This document shows positions 1 through 10,600 of a DNA stretch of 22,914 bases, in pieces. Source of the stretch: Nymphaea colorata (lineage: Eukaryota; Streptophyta; Magnoliopsida; Nymphaeales; Nymphaeaceae). Under the pieces are notes generated by a model. It made no database searches, was not told the origin of the DNA, and saw nothing but the letters and a program-made list of their open reading frames with translations. The translations under genes and the position numbers were made by a program. Position 1 is the stretch's first letter. Every line of letters starts with the position of its first letter. The stretch covers positions 1 through 22,914 of the forward strand of contig NW_022204825.1 of NCBI RefSeq assembly GCF_008831285.2. The letters are read 5' to 3'.

Positions 1-87
1 CCCAACCCCAACCCCAACCCCAACCCCAACCCCAACCCCAACCCCAACCCCAACCCCAACCCCAACCCCAACCCCAACCCCAACCCC
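1..87. repeat. C4A2 telomere (left chromosome end)
   Basis: The first 87 bases are an uninterrupted run of CCCCAA, with 13 full units plus a partial unit at each edge. The C-rich strand reads 5' to 3' from the end, as expected at a left telomere. C4A2 is the telomere unit of Tetrahymena-like and related oligohymenophorean ciliates; hypotrichs and Euplotes use C4A4. The run starts in mid-unit and is perfect, so it is the assembled part of a real chromosome end and not an internal repeat. Confidence 0.97.
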
Positions 88-147
88 TTGATTTACTTTG
101 AAAATATTTGGTTCAAGTGTTCATACCTAATTCATAAATATAAATTG

Positions 148-1081
148 ATGTATCGCAAGATAATCATCTTGGCTCTGATCGCCATCGCCGCCTCATTGCA
201 CATATCTCACTCAAATGAGCATCTTCAAAAGGTACAAACAGTCCATTTGTCTACTCACTTGCAGCCTGTTGTTAGTCCTTGCCTCATAGGAACAATACAG
301 TGCGAGATATGCCCAGAAGGGTTTTAGTATGTTGCCAGACGGGTCATTGCGAAAAGGATATCGTCTGTGGTCCTACCTAAACTTCAATAGATCGTTATCA
401 AAGTGCATATAAACATCTTCCACATGTCGACCGAACGAGGTATACGTGCTCAAGGCAAACAGATGTCTTCCCAAATCAATAACATGCAACAGCATCAATA
501 CTATAGTGCGGAACTCTAAACCTGCATTTCAATTCAAAGCGGATGCAATAAAGATTAGCTCTACGACAAATCCACCATAAATGCGTATCCAAAAAATTAC
601 AATGCAAAGGAAACTAAAACTATAACGAGGAGCTTCATATTTGTCAGAAGATGATACTCTGCCAAACAGATTAAAGGCTAAACTTTAAACTCAATATCTG
701 CGAAAAGAAGGCCTTGAAATGCAACCCGTCAACGCAGTATTACAATAACCAATTGCAGCAGTGCATTGACTTTGAGTTTCTTACTTCTCCCTACACCCCT
801 AATCTCATCCTAGACGATGGCTTTTAGAGCTATCTTACCTATTACAATAGACAAAAAGCTTAGTATGGCCAAACCATGAAGGATTGCCTGTAAAGACGCC
901 ATATTATCAATCATCTACCAAGAAATGCATTTCTTGCCCGAAAGAAACGCCATATTTTAGTTTTGTAGGAGATAAATGCATCCAATGTCCTTAAAAATAA
1001 GGCTTCAGTCCAATCAAACACACTTGCATGCTAATCAAGGCCAAAGATATTCCAAAGACAATCAATCGGATTGGAGTATGA
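148..1081 (+). CDS. Secreted Cys-rich protein next to the telomere
   Basis: The ATG at 148 opens a typical signal peptide (MYRKIIILALIAIAASLHIS), so the product is probably secreted or surface-exposed. Cysteines then recur in CxxCP-type units: CEICPEGF near residue 50, then HKCVSKKLQC, HICQKMILC, NICEKKALKC, and CISCP and KCIQCP near the C-terminus. The reading frame needs two one-base corrections, near 327 and near 893 (TAAAG probably TAAAAG). TAA/TAG codons are read as Glu. I end it at TGA 1079-1081. The start codon lies only 60 bases from the telomere. The composition resembles the Cys-rich secreted or surface proteins that are numerous in ciliates; I cannot name a family. The carboxyl end is the least certain part. 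Confidence 0.7.
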
Positions 1082-1206
1082 TTCTTAATCCATCATTATC
1101 ATATGGACTTACATATCAAACCCACATTTCAGTACTTACTTCTATCATGATCCATTATAATTCTGCTTTAATAGTTTTTATAAAATTCGAAACTTATATA
1201 CCGATC

Positions 1207-2156
1207 ATGGCAGAGGAAGAATCAGCGAGAAAACTTTAAAGAATTTATTAGACCTAACAAGAATGGTCTTTCCTACCTCACCAGCAGTATCGATTGCCTA
1301 AGACAGACAAACACGCAGAAGCATTGGAGTATTTCAAACAAGCCGAGAAGGTTGTGACAGAGGAGCTTAAGGTGAACGCAGAAAACCGAAGGTGAATCAA
1401 CTTGCTGGCATAACTTACAACAACTTAGCGTGCTACTACAAGAAGTAACTTCATTTCTACTAAGGAACGGCAAGCCGAAAGTGGCCCTCAGCTATCTAAA
1501 AAAGGCACTGTAGATAGAAGTTTACAAGGTGTAAGACTGGACGTCTACAGCCAGCACCCATCTTAACATCTGTGCCATATACTCTATCTCAAGAAGCATC
1601 AGTAATCAGCCGACCATGCATAGCTGGCACTGACTATGCTGGAAAAAGTGGATGTTAAGAACTTGAAGGAGAGCAGGTTGAGGGTGAAAAATCCTATTTA
1701 ACATAAAATGCTTTCACACTACAACTTGGCCATCGAGTTAGAGCATCTCAAGAAGTTTACCTAGTCCAGGAAGCATTACCTGCAGGCAAAGGAAACTGCA
1801 GAGGCCAACAGAAAGAAAAACCAAACTCTCATCAATTCCATCTAGGAGTCACTGTAACGCATCAATGATGAATAACAGCAGCAGAAGAAGAGATAATTGA
1901 CTTGCTGGCTAAGAAAAGGACACAAGAAGAAAAGGGGAATTACTAATTTATGAGAAAGAACAAGAAAAACTTCGGAGACCAAGCTTAGTGGCGTTCAATT
2001 GTCTAAAATAAAAAATACGAGTTGTACAAGACCGAGCACGAGTCGAGGAGGCACTACCAGAGTACCGAAAAGGTGCGCAAGCTCGCTCCTCTAATGATGG
2101 AAGTCACTCCAAGCGTGGACTGTAGGGCGTTTGACATCTTCCCTCATTTTTTATGA
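1207..2156 (+). CDS. Tetratricopeptide (TPR) repeat protein
   Basis: The frame starts MAEEESARKL at 1207 and stops at TGA 2154-2156. Three GT-AG introns of exactly 20 nt (1372-1391, 1445-1464, 1531-1550) restore one frame with clear TPR helices: HAEALEYFKQAEKVV, then ITYNNLACYYKKNGKPKVAL with SYLKKALEIE, then LKKHQESADHAELALTMLEK and LKKFTESRKHYLQAKETAE. A basic coiled region rich in Glu and Lys follows. One further break near 1890 is not explained by an intron and looks like a lost base. The C-terminus ends CRAFDIFPHFL. TPR arrays bind protein partners; the repeat layout does not tell which. In-frame TAA/TAG sit at acidic helix positions, which suits Glu. Confidence 0.75.
1372..1391 (+). other. 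20-nt spliceosomal intron (TPR gene)
   Basis: GTGAACGCAGAAAACCGAAG. Its removal joins ...VVTEELK to VNQLAGITYNNLACYY in one frame; retention hits TGA at once. The flanking AAGGTGAA repeat leaves the exact edges slightly ambiguous. Confidence 0.75.
1445..1464 (+). other. 20-nt spliceosomal intron (TPR gene)
   Basis: GTAACTTCATTTCTACTAAG. Its removal gives NLACYYKKNGKPKVALSY, a canonical TPR helix-turn-helix. Confidence 0.85.
1531..1550 (+). other. 20-nt spliceosomal intron (TPR gene)
   Basis: GTAAGACTGGACGTCTACAG. Its removal joins KKALEIEVYKV to the frame that carries LYLKKHQESADHAELALT. Confidence 0.8.
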
Positions 2157-2546
2157 TAAGTCATGCTGTATAGGCAGAAAATATTAATCAATATCATTTA
2201 ACGAATATTATTAGTGAATTCTTTTTCTATTGACCGTATATATTCAACATTAACATATCTTGCCCACCGGACCCTTACGGACCTCTAAAAGTGGAGGAAG
2301 GAATGTTCTAAATTCTAAGGTTGAAGGGTGTAACGGCCAACTGATATTAATCTTCTTGCTGGAATTCAAAAAAAAAGAATTGATTTGCTGTGGGACTATG
2401 GATGAAACTCTTGAGCAAATAAACGGTTCCAGGATGCTTAGCTTCGATGAGGCGTATCTTGATTGGTTTTGATAATGAAGGGTGGTAAATAAACAGTGGG
2501 GCAGTATCATATTGGTGAGCATATCTCCAACAATCATGGCAGGGAT
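2157..2546. other. Unassigned stretch, possible extra coding on either strand
   Basis: The first 90 bases are AT-rich and look intergenic, between the end of the TPR gene and the 3' end of the minus-strand cyclin-like gene. From about 2250 to 2546 both strands hold open frames: plus-strand frame ending SRMLSFDEAYLDWF, and minus-strand frames that could extend the cyclin-like gene after another frame change. Neither reading shows a motif I recognise, so I annotate no gene here. Confidence 0.4.
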
Positions 2547-3031
2547 TCATTGATTAAATCTCCAATTCGCGAGGAGGCCTTCAACATCTCCGCTGAGGAT
2601 GTGGTCAAGATCACTTCCCTGGGGCAGGATTCGGTAATCCAAGATGTTGAGCACCTTTGCCTCGAGTAAAATGATGTCCTTAATGGGGACTCCCGAGAGC
2701 AGGGAGAAGGTCTATGCATCATTTGCTCCTCCTCGAAGCATTTCTCAGCGATTAGGACGCATACAACAATCAGCCTAGGCATAACAAATGTCAAACCTAT
2801 GAAGAAATTTTTTGGAAATCTTGAGGTTGTGTTCGATGGCCCGTTTGGCGATAAGAGTCCTGCAAGAGTTAGCTATTAGCTAATCTAAAGGTTTTTCGCC
2901 AGATGGAGAGTGAATTTAATGGGGCAGCCTCTTGAAGCTTTCTGATTAAACTCTGCGACCTATGTCGACCTTCTTTATGAGTGGTCCAGGAGTGCCTCGT
3001 AAAACCTCTGGAGTGTTTATACTGAAGGCAT
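2547..3031 (-). CDS. Small cyclin-like protein (tentative)
   Basis: Read on the minus strand from ATG 3029-3031, the start is MPSVETLQRFYEALLDHSER. The recognisable part is near the C-terminus: VCVLIAEKCFEEEQMMH, then after one frame change LLSGVPIKDIILLEAKVLNI and LDYRILPQGSDLD. This matches the second half of a cyclin box of the Pho80/P-type, where a helix with an alanine-lysine pair is followed by a Gly-Ile/Val turn, a conserved Leu-Glu pair and LDYR/LDFR. Such cyclins bind and activate cyclin-dependent kinases. The length, about 160 residues, suits a minimal cyclin. The middle of the gene needs one or two frame changes (2740-2880), and the stop at 2547 may not be the true end. Family call from motif memory only. 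Confidence 0.5.
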
Positions 3032-3682
3032 ATCGTGTACAACTCTAAATTATTATAAAGAAAGTATAGAAACATAGAATAAATTCATGCACGTTCCATA
3101 TATAGAACATTCAAAAGTTCCCTAAAGATACCATATTTCATATGTCCTTGCTTCGTCCTTTCATTTGGAATTTTTCAGCGATTTTCAGCGTGTTTTTCAA
3201 AAATGATTGATATTACAGGAATGGTTTCAGCTTATGTAAAATCAAAACGCATTTTATCATAATTTATATATCAGGGTAGGATATGATGCATGGAAATATT
3301 TGCTAGAAGCTATATCACACCTCTCAGGGCCTTTTTGCATTTTGAAAAGTTAAAATCCATAAAAGATCAACTTTTGAAATCAAGAGTAAATTAAGCTTTT
3401 TATTAATGATGTGATAAGTGAAATATGGTGGTGGTGATTGGAGCAGAGGTATATTGCTTCCGAAATTATAATTCACGCATTGGTAGAGAACTTTATTTTT
3501 ATCTAATTGATATTCTATTACTGAAGCTTTTGCTTATGATTAAGAATGGAGATAAAAAACTCATCAGAAGTGGTGGTGAATGGTTTAGTGGGTATCACTG
3601 CCTTCATTTTATACAAAATCATCATTTTTCATGATTTTTACTAATTATATGTGGATTAATCCATATATGGATGGTGGTGGGA
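3032..3682. other. AT-rich intergenic region
   Basis: This 650-base stretch lies between two minus-strand genes, upstream of the cyclin-like gene and downstream of the gamma-SNAP-like gene. It is AT-rich. A plus-strand frame at 3425-3634 is open but has no family features. I see no RNA gene or repeat. Confidence 0.5.
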
Positions 3683-4699
3683 TCAAAAAAGAAGCTATCC
3701 GATATTTGCATTCTATTTCTCGGTCTAGTTTGCTCCTTAATTTTCAATCAAAGCAGCAGTGGGCACATTTACTTCTCGTAGCTTCTTGATGATCTATGTG
3801 ATAATTGGGATACGATGACTGGGAAAATGCAAGTCACTGCTGCCTTGGTGGTCCATTTCATAAACTTCTCGGAATCTCCCTTTTTGTAAGCCTTATCAGC
3901 TCGTCAGCGGCCTCGCATTCATCCGACTCCAGAAGTTGGGGATTCTTCATAAGTAAGCCTTACAAGTTGGCCAGCTCGTACATTTATTTCTATGCTCTTT
4001 TGCTTCGTGTGGATGAGAATAACGACCAAATGATGAGACCATTCTAATCGTTTAGGAGTACTGAGTGTTGTCTGCAGTTGGCTCACGTTTAATTAGGTTT
4101 TGATACATTCTCTATACTTCTGAGTATATTCCGGATTCCATGTATGCTTGAACGATTTGATTGAAAGTTCTTTCTTTTTGAAACTTTTTCATCCTCCAGG
4201 GTAGTCTCGTAAGTGGATTTCAATATCTCCACTCCTTCCTTCATATCTCCCTTCTTGATGAGTAAGCTTTATAAATGACTCTATACTTTGCGATCTTCGT
4301 CAGCATCAAAATTCCCTTATCACTGCTTCAGCCATCCTGAAGAACTGGAAGCCTTGCATGGCTGTCTGTTTCAAGGTTTAAAATGGTGTTTCTGGGAAAT
4401 TATTGATGTATATCTCCAGCATTTCTTCATAATTTCTTGCCACTGCCCAGTTGCTAAGTCAAACAGTATGTACTCCAGCATCTTTTCGTTGCAGATAATC
4501 AGTTATTTGAGTGCATCGAGAGCTTTTTTGAAGGCGCCGGCTGATTTGAAATACTTGACTGACATAAAGAGTGCTTACGTGCCTCTGAGAAGTTAGTTGC
4601 ACCCGATGCATAGTCCTTAGACCATTGGAATATGCCGGTGGTGACATTTTCCTTTCCGGCTTTGAATTTCTTGTCACCTAAGATCTAGTTTTTGTTCAT
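3683..4699 (-). CDS. Gamma-SNAP-like soluble NSF attachment protein
   Basis: SNAP proteins link NSF to SNARE complexes so that ATP hydrolysis can recycle them after membrane fusion. From ATG 4697-4699 the protein begins MNKNEILGDKKFKAGKENV and continues TTGIFQWSKDYASGATNFSE; the last part matches the SNAP signature KW-x-PDY-x-x-AA-x-x-Y-x-x-AA. Removing a 20-nt intron at 4559-4578 gives ALKYFKSAGAFKKALDALKE, and another at 4454-4473 gives DNWAVARNYEEMLEIYINNF. Later helices include VQAYMESGIYSEVERMYQNL and DECEAADELI. A few remaining frame breaks (about 3850-4310) are unresolved. The C-terminal reading EIIKKLREVNVPTAALIEN runs to TGA at 3683-3685. The spacing and helical repeats fit gamma-SNAP better than alpha-SNAP, but another TPR-like protein is possible. 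Confidence 0.65.
4454..4473 (-). other. 20-nt spliceosomal intron (SNAP-like gene)
   Basis: Minus-strand sequence GTACATACTGTTTGACTTAG. Its removal links ELIICNEKML to DNWAVARNYEEMLEIY without a frame break. Confidence 0.8.
4559..4578 (-). other. 20-nt spliceosomal intron (SNAP-like gene)
   Basis: Minus-strand sequence GTAAGCACTCTTTATGTCAG. Its removal joins NFSEA to LKYFKSAGAFKKALDAL, which completes the SNAP first helical pair. Confidence 0.88.
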
Positions 4700-4825
4700 A
4701 TGTTTTGATTTATTAAATAAAGTTAAATAGCACAAATGATTTATCATATATTCGCAACCGATGCGATATGGTCTGGGATATTTGGTGTGTAGTTTATAAC
4801 TATATTATTTAAATTCAAAAGAGAA
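4700..4825. promoter_or_regulatory. Compact divergent promoter region
   Basis: A 126-base AT-rich spacer separates the start codons of the minus-strand SNAP-like gene and the plus-strand coiled-coil gene. It must hold both promoters and both 5' leaders. I see no specific motif that I can name. Confidence 0.5.
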
Positions 4826-7471
4826 TGGACATTGAAATAAAGCACGGAGATTCCGGTCATTCATAGATCATAAGGATGGAGGAAGGGACCAAAGGAGAGC
4901 ATATCCTCAATCATATTTCAAGCATGTATAAAATGAATCCCAAGGACCAACTATTGATCACCAAGATCGGCCACATCATCGAGCCGCACGAAGCCATCAG
5001 CAAGTATTTCTCGAACGAGGCTGTCGATAAGACCATTAGTTCTGATTTCAATAATAACAACCACAGTGAGATTCGGCGCATCTTTTGCCTCTTCCTGTTC
5101 AACCTAAAGGACTCAATAAACCAAATGATATATGCTAAAGCAAACCCAAGGCCTACTGGGTGGAGGAACTAAAGGATAAACTCATCAACCTTAACAATTA
5201 AAGTTCAACAATGTTTCCTACGATTCGCTGAGATAGTCATACACATAGGAGCAACTTCAAAAATATGAAAAATTTGTTCAGAAAATTAATAGTTTGAAGG
5301 AATCGTATAAGCAACTTGCCAAAGAATATTCCAATATGAAGGAATACAGTTACAAGATTGAGCAGACCGTATAGAGATGCTCAAATCAGCAGAAATCCAT
5401 CAACACTTTACTGAAATCAATCAAGGCTTAGCCTTCATACTGAAGTAAAAGCTGAAAGAACTTTTTAGTCTAAAGTAAGCTCTGATAGCTAAGTTTGCCA
5501 TTGACGATAAAAGCTTGAGGGAGAATTCAGGTTTCTTTGAAATAAGAAAAAATATGAAAATTCTGTCTCACTATACTAGAATCAAATCGCTAACCTCAAG
5601 AAGCATCTCTAACCTTTGTTTTTGAAGTTTAAGGAAGACTATGAGAAGCATAAGATTACGTTGAGAAACTCCAATAGCAAGACATGTAATTCGGAAAGAA
5701 AACCCACACACTGAGAATGGAAGAAAGTCACAAATTGAATAAAAAAATTATGATGAGATATTGACTCTCTTCAACCAATTAGTCCAAAGTAACACCAGCT
5801 GTAATCGAAGTATGGTATGGCTCTGTAGGCGAAGATACAGAGATCCTCATAAAATATTGCAAAGTTTTATTGGATTAATTCGCAAGCATCTGTGAGGACT
5901 TGACCAACTATTACTGTTAATTCAACCAATTTAACGAGGAGAACAAGTTGCAAATCAAGTACATCCTGCAGTGGTACGTGAAGGTTAGAAACTAAATGGG
6001 GAATTACTACAAAACGGCTGTTGCCATCGAAAACGCCATCAAATCTTAAATTGAACAGTAGAACAAACGAAGGATATCGGTCACCAATAAGAATCTAAGC
6101 TCGAGTAGAAGGCAAATCTCGCAAAGCCAGCTCCTCGCATAAACATCCAATATTGAATAGACATAAATAAAACGGAGAATTCGCTTCAAAAAGTTCTCAA
6201 CTCCTTCCAGTCATTTGCCTCCAAAATGTGCCTGTAGTAAGAGAACCTACGCAAAAAATTTTTTCCGATTTGAAGAATAACCAAAAATGTGAATACGAAT
6301 GCTTAAAGAATGCCAAAGTACCCTAACTAGATTGTGAGTAAAATGGTCATCGGATCTCTAACTTATGAGAGCATATCAATCATCCAACATGTTGGATATC
6401 GAATAATCAGTCTTGAGTCCTTAGGAGTTTATGGTCTATAGCTATAATGTCGTTCTTTAAAAGATAAAAGCTACTTCTGCCAATGATGCCAACAACAAAG
6501 TAAAAATTTATAGTAGATTTGAAAAGACTGGGAGACGTTTTTTCCAAAGTATACAACAAAAAGATCAATTAACTGATTAGAGAAAAAGAAGAAATAACTT
6601 GAAAATACCTTAGCTTCAGCAAAAGATAGCTTCGATGCAATCAGAACTGGAAAACAACAAATACTAAATCATTGATTTGTCAAGAAAAATCGCAGAAAAA
6701 TAAGACAACTTATATCCGTGAGAAGTAAAGAAGTGAAGAAATCAATAAATAAAGACTGAAGTATGAAAAGTGCTAGGTGATTATAAGTCCCTTGAGAAGA
6801 CTCTTAACAAGCAAACAAAGGTTAACTAATAACTTTACAACTAAATCCTCAGGAGTGAGATGAGCTCAAAGATTCACTGCAGCTCAATGAATATCTGAAG
6901 GAGCTTCTTGCCCAAAAATAGATTCAGATCATTTAGATCGAGAAAAAAGCCCAGGAAAAATAAATCTAATTGAAATAGACTCCCAAGGTAATAGAGAATG
7001 ATTTGAAGTCAGCTGTTTTATCTAATTTTAGCAAAGATTTGAATGCAGTTCCTGAGAAAAACACAGAAAAAGATATATAAATTGAACGACTTAATCAAGA
7101 AATATCTATGCTGCAAAGATAAAATGAAGACTGCAGGAAGAATACGAATAGCTTTCAACTTAAATGAGGAAGATAATCACAAAGCAGACCGAAGATATTG
7201 AAGTACAAGTCAACTATAATAACCTGTTGTTAAATAATTACCCCACGATGGCATCACTATACTTAATAAATCACAGTGGGCCAAGATGCAATTTTTATGC
7301 CTTTCACTAATTCCGTTTATGTTGGAATACCCACAAAGACGACGATAGACCATCTGCAACATAAATAACATGCACTTCACGAACTACTTGCTCGATTTGA
7401 GCTCTTTTAACATGAAGACCACCGAACTCCTATCGTAAATATGCAATTATATAGTCAATGCTCATTCTTGA
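4826..7471 (+). CDS. Long coiled-coil protein, function unknown
   Basis: An open region of about 2.6 kb starts at MDIEIKHGDSGHSEIIRMEE (4826). The first 100 residues are globular; then come long amphipathic stretches such as EQLQKYEKFVQKINSLKESY, then LYENQIANLKKHLEPLFLKF and LIKYCKVLLDEFASICEDL, ILQWYVKVRNEMGNYYKTAV, and a Lys/Glu/Gln-rich coil from about 6450 to 7230. Near the end one frame reads AIFMPFTNSVYVGIPTK. Frame continuity needs many corrections; two are plausible lost bases at 5147 (CCCAAG) and 5201 (TAAAG). The plan, a helical middle, long coil and short beta-rich end, is loosely like Atg11/FIP200 autophagy scaffolds, but the resemblance is weak and unverified. The end is approximate; a pseudogene is not excluded. 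Confidence 0.5.
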
Positions 7472-7641
7472 TAGTGCTTCGCGTGACCAGCGTCTTCAAG
7501 TAAGGAGGCAGGATGATGGTGAAGGGCCAAATAAGGCAATCTTTGGTTTTTAGGACGATAATATTGCCATCAAAGATTACGCATCTCTGGTTCCATGCTG
7601 ATAATTCGTTTACTTTATTTATATCGCTTATAAAGAATACA

Positions 7642-10600
7642 ATGTTTTTATTTGAAAGTAGCAAAGAAAAAGCTATCAGAGAGGACGTTTAAAAAAGCAT
7701 GGAGATTTGCATATCAAATCCCAAGAAGTACAACGAGGCTAAGGATATTTTAGCCGCCCATCTCAGAGGATCAGACCAAAAAGTCATCGAGATGATTGTC
7801 GACAATATCAAAGCACAATCAAGAATGAAGATTACCAGCCTGTAAGGAAATACCAAGCCATGCTGCTTTTGAAAGATCTCATGTTGACTCATAATAAAGC
7901 TCTTGGCAAGTATGTCGTCAAAAAAATCTTAAGCGACTCACCATATTAGCTCAACACAAGAGGGAACCAAGGAATTTTAAAGATAATAGTAGAGAGCAAG
8001 AGATATATTCGGATCGGTCAAGAAAGACCAGGAACAGTATGCAATTAAATTCTTCAATACTCTGCTAACAGCTTTGGAGTAGTGGGGAAAAATTGGCCGA
8101 AAGCTCCTGATGGTCCGTATAAGGACTTCATAGGGAATATAACGATTTGTTAATGAATGGCGTTCAATTTCCCAAAGAAGACCAAAATAGCTTACTAAGA
8201 CAGTGACAGGAGGCGGAAGAATGTCAAGATAGTAGCCCAAAGCGCCTTCCAAGAACAAGTTTCACCTCCAAAACCGAAGCCAAAGTAGAAAGAGAGAGAA
8301 GAGAAGCCAGCTGTTCAACAACCGGCACGTCCTCAGCAGCAGAGAAAGTCTGAAAGCAGGGAACTAAGAAATAATATTGATGAATTTTACGAAAAAGTGA
8401 AGGAACCGTTAACATTACTTAACTAATTATTGCCAGCTTTCGCCTCTGATTAATGTAAGCCTTTCGTAACTTAGTGCCTGTTATCACTGACATCGTTGGA
8501 CAGATCTAGAAAACAATCTAAGCAGGAAATTAATTGATAATTTAAATCGAAGGAGATCCAACATTCAAGAATGACGAACTAAAGCTGACGAAGTGTTTGA
8601 CTTTGTTACGAAAGTTCAAAAAGATTTGAGGATATTGTCTAAAAAACCTGAGCAATTAGAAGTCTTTAAAAGTAAGTATGTTAAGCTGAGCAACCAACTA
8701 CTTGAAACTTTGGCAAAGAGTAGAACTTCAACTTCCATTTCGCCAATAAAACAGAGGATTAGAAGAGGCCAAGCCCTCAACCTCAGTCTCGGATATAGGT
8801 ACCACCTGAAGAAAAAGTGGAATAAAAGCCTAAAATTATGAAGAATCAAATCGTTATGCGTCAGTACAAGGCAATCAAGTGATATAAAACTTTACAAGAC
8901 TGCTGATTTCCACTCCAACAGTGGCCAAAGCGTACACAGTGATAGGTTCGGATCATTTGGTGGGCCTGCAAATACAGATAGACATAGAGCATCTATCCAC
9001 CTCAGGCATTAGGAGGAAGCCCACAACTGATTAAAGTAAGAAGAAATCAAATTCTGATAGAAGTAGTCCTAAAATAAGTCCGATAGAAATAAATAGATCC
9101 CAGTAATCCCTGAAGAGAAGACCTCTAAATGAGCAGGCAACAGCTGTAAAGCGGAAATGCACCAAAATTATAAAGAAACCTTAGTCGAAGCAACAACTTG
9201 AGTCTGAAAAGTTGTTTAAATAATTCTAAGCTTAGCGAAAGCCTTCTGAAAAAGGAAGCGTGAAGAACTTTCAGCCGAATTTCGACGATAATAATTCCTT
9301 TGGAGCCCAAAATTTGAAAAAAACCAACCACAGCAACAACAAGATGAGGAAGATTTTTTGCTAGAGTCGAACAGAATAGAAATGAATAAAACAAAGACAT
9401 TTACATAATCCAAGAAGAAAGAAAAACAGCCTAAGTAAGACAACGAAGATTTCTTCAAAGTGAGAATTGAAAGCAAAATAGACTCATCTCAACTATCGGA
9501 TTCCAATTTTCACAGAGAGGAGATGTCTCCAAGACTGATAGCAAAAATCTTCCAAACCAGCCCTCAAAACCATTGAAATCAGCTCAAAGAAAGATTTCTT
9601 CTAAGATAATCCCTTCGGATTAGACACATCTCAAAACAACTCAAAAAACTTTGGCCACCAATCTAACTTCTTGGATCCTTTTGAAGACAAATCAGACGTC
9701 TTTGGGAATCAACAGTCACTCAAAAGCTGAAGACATAAACGAATGAAAATGATGATATTCATAGGCTTGAGAATCCTTTCGCCACAGGAAATTTTGGAAA
9801 TATGGTCGAAAGACCAGCTCTAGCTCCAGTTCCAGTTGCTAATCCTTTCGAAGTTGAAAGCGTAAAAGCAAAAATAGCCTCAAAACAACTAATGGACAAC
9901 CCTTTTGGCAATTCTTTCGACAGAAGCTCTAAAGGTAGCAGACCTGCAAAACAAAGCGTCCATAGCAGAATAGCTAAAGTAAAGGTAACTTAAATAACAG
10001 TGGTCAAAATCCTTTTTCTTCAAGGGGCGGATATAATCCTAACGACAACTTCTTTGATTAAAAATTGAACAACAGCAAAAATAATGTAGAAAACCCTTTC
10101 TAAACTGAAACTCAGCGCTCGGATAAAGGCAAAAACCCTTTTGAGGAAGTTCAATAGTTCTATAAACAGCCTCCTCCAACCAAATGTTTGAAGGACTTAG
10201 CCAAAGAAACTCCTTCAAGAATATTTAGTCCAATCACAAGAATAACATTCTAGGGGGAAACCTCGGTTTGAGTGGTTTTCCAGAGCCAATCAGAGACAGT
10301 TTAGTCTTCTCAGCAAAAGTGATAAAGAAGCTTCGGAATACGGATTGAATTTTTCTCAATTCCAAGACATAGGCGCTGCAGATAATCAGCAGCAAAGCAA
10401 TAATGAGTTCCGCAACTCAGATCCTTTTAATGTGAGTGGTAAAAAGCAAGATAATGAATTTTCAGGGTTAGCCTTTCCAATTTTCCAGGAATAGGCTAAG
10501 AGCAGCCAAACCAAAAGGAAAGCCAGCCAGATCCTCATAATGTTAGTGCTGCAGACTTTTTGCCAATTTTTAAAAATAATCACTTAATTCTAAAAAGCTA

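Noticed and set aside
1-87. CRISPR-like or other tandem array
   Set aside because: The unit is a perfect six-base telomere repeat at a chromosome end with no spacers.
3425-3634. 69-residue plus-strand frame
   Set aside because: AT-rich region, no motif, no neighbouring exon that joins it.
7455-7664. Minus-strand frame with an Sm-like FDGNIIVL phrase
   Set aside because: It lacks the rest of the Sm fold and lies between two plus-strand genes whose frames continue nearby.
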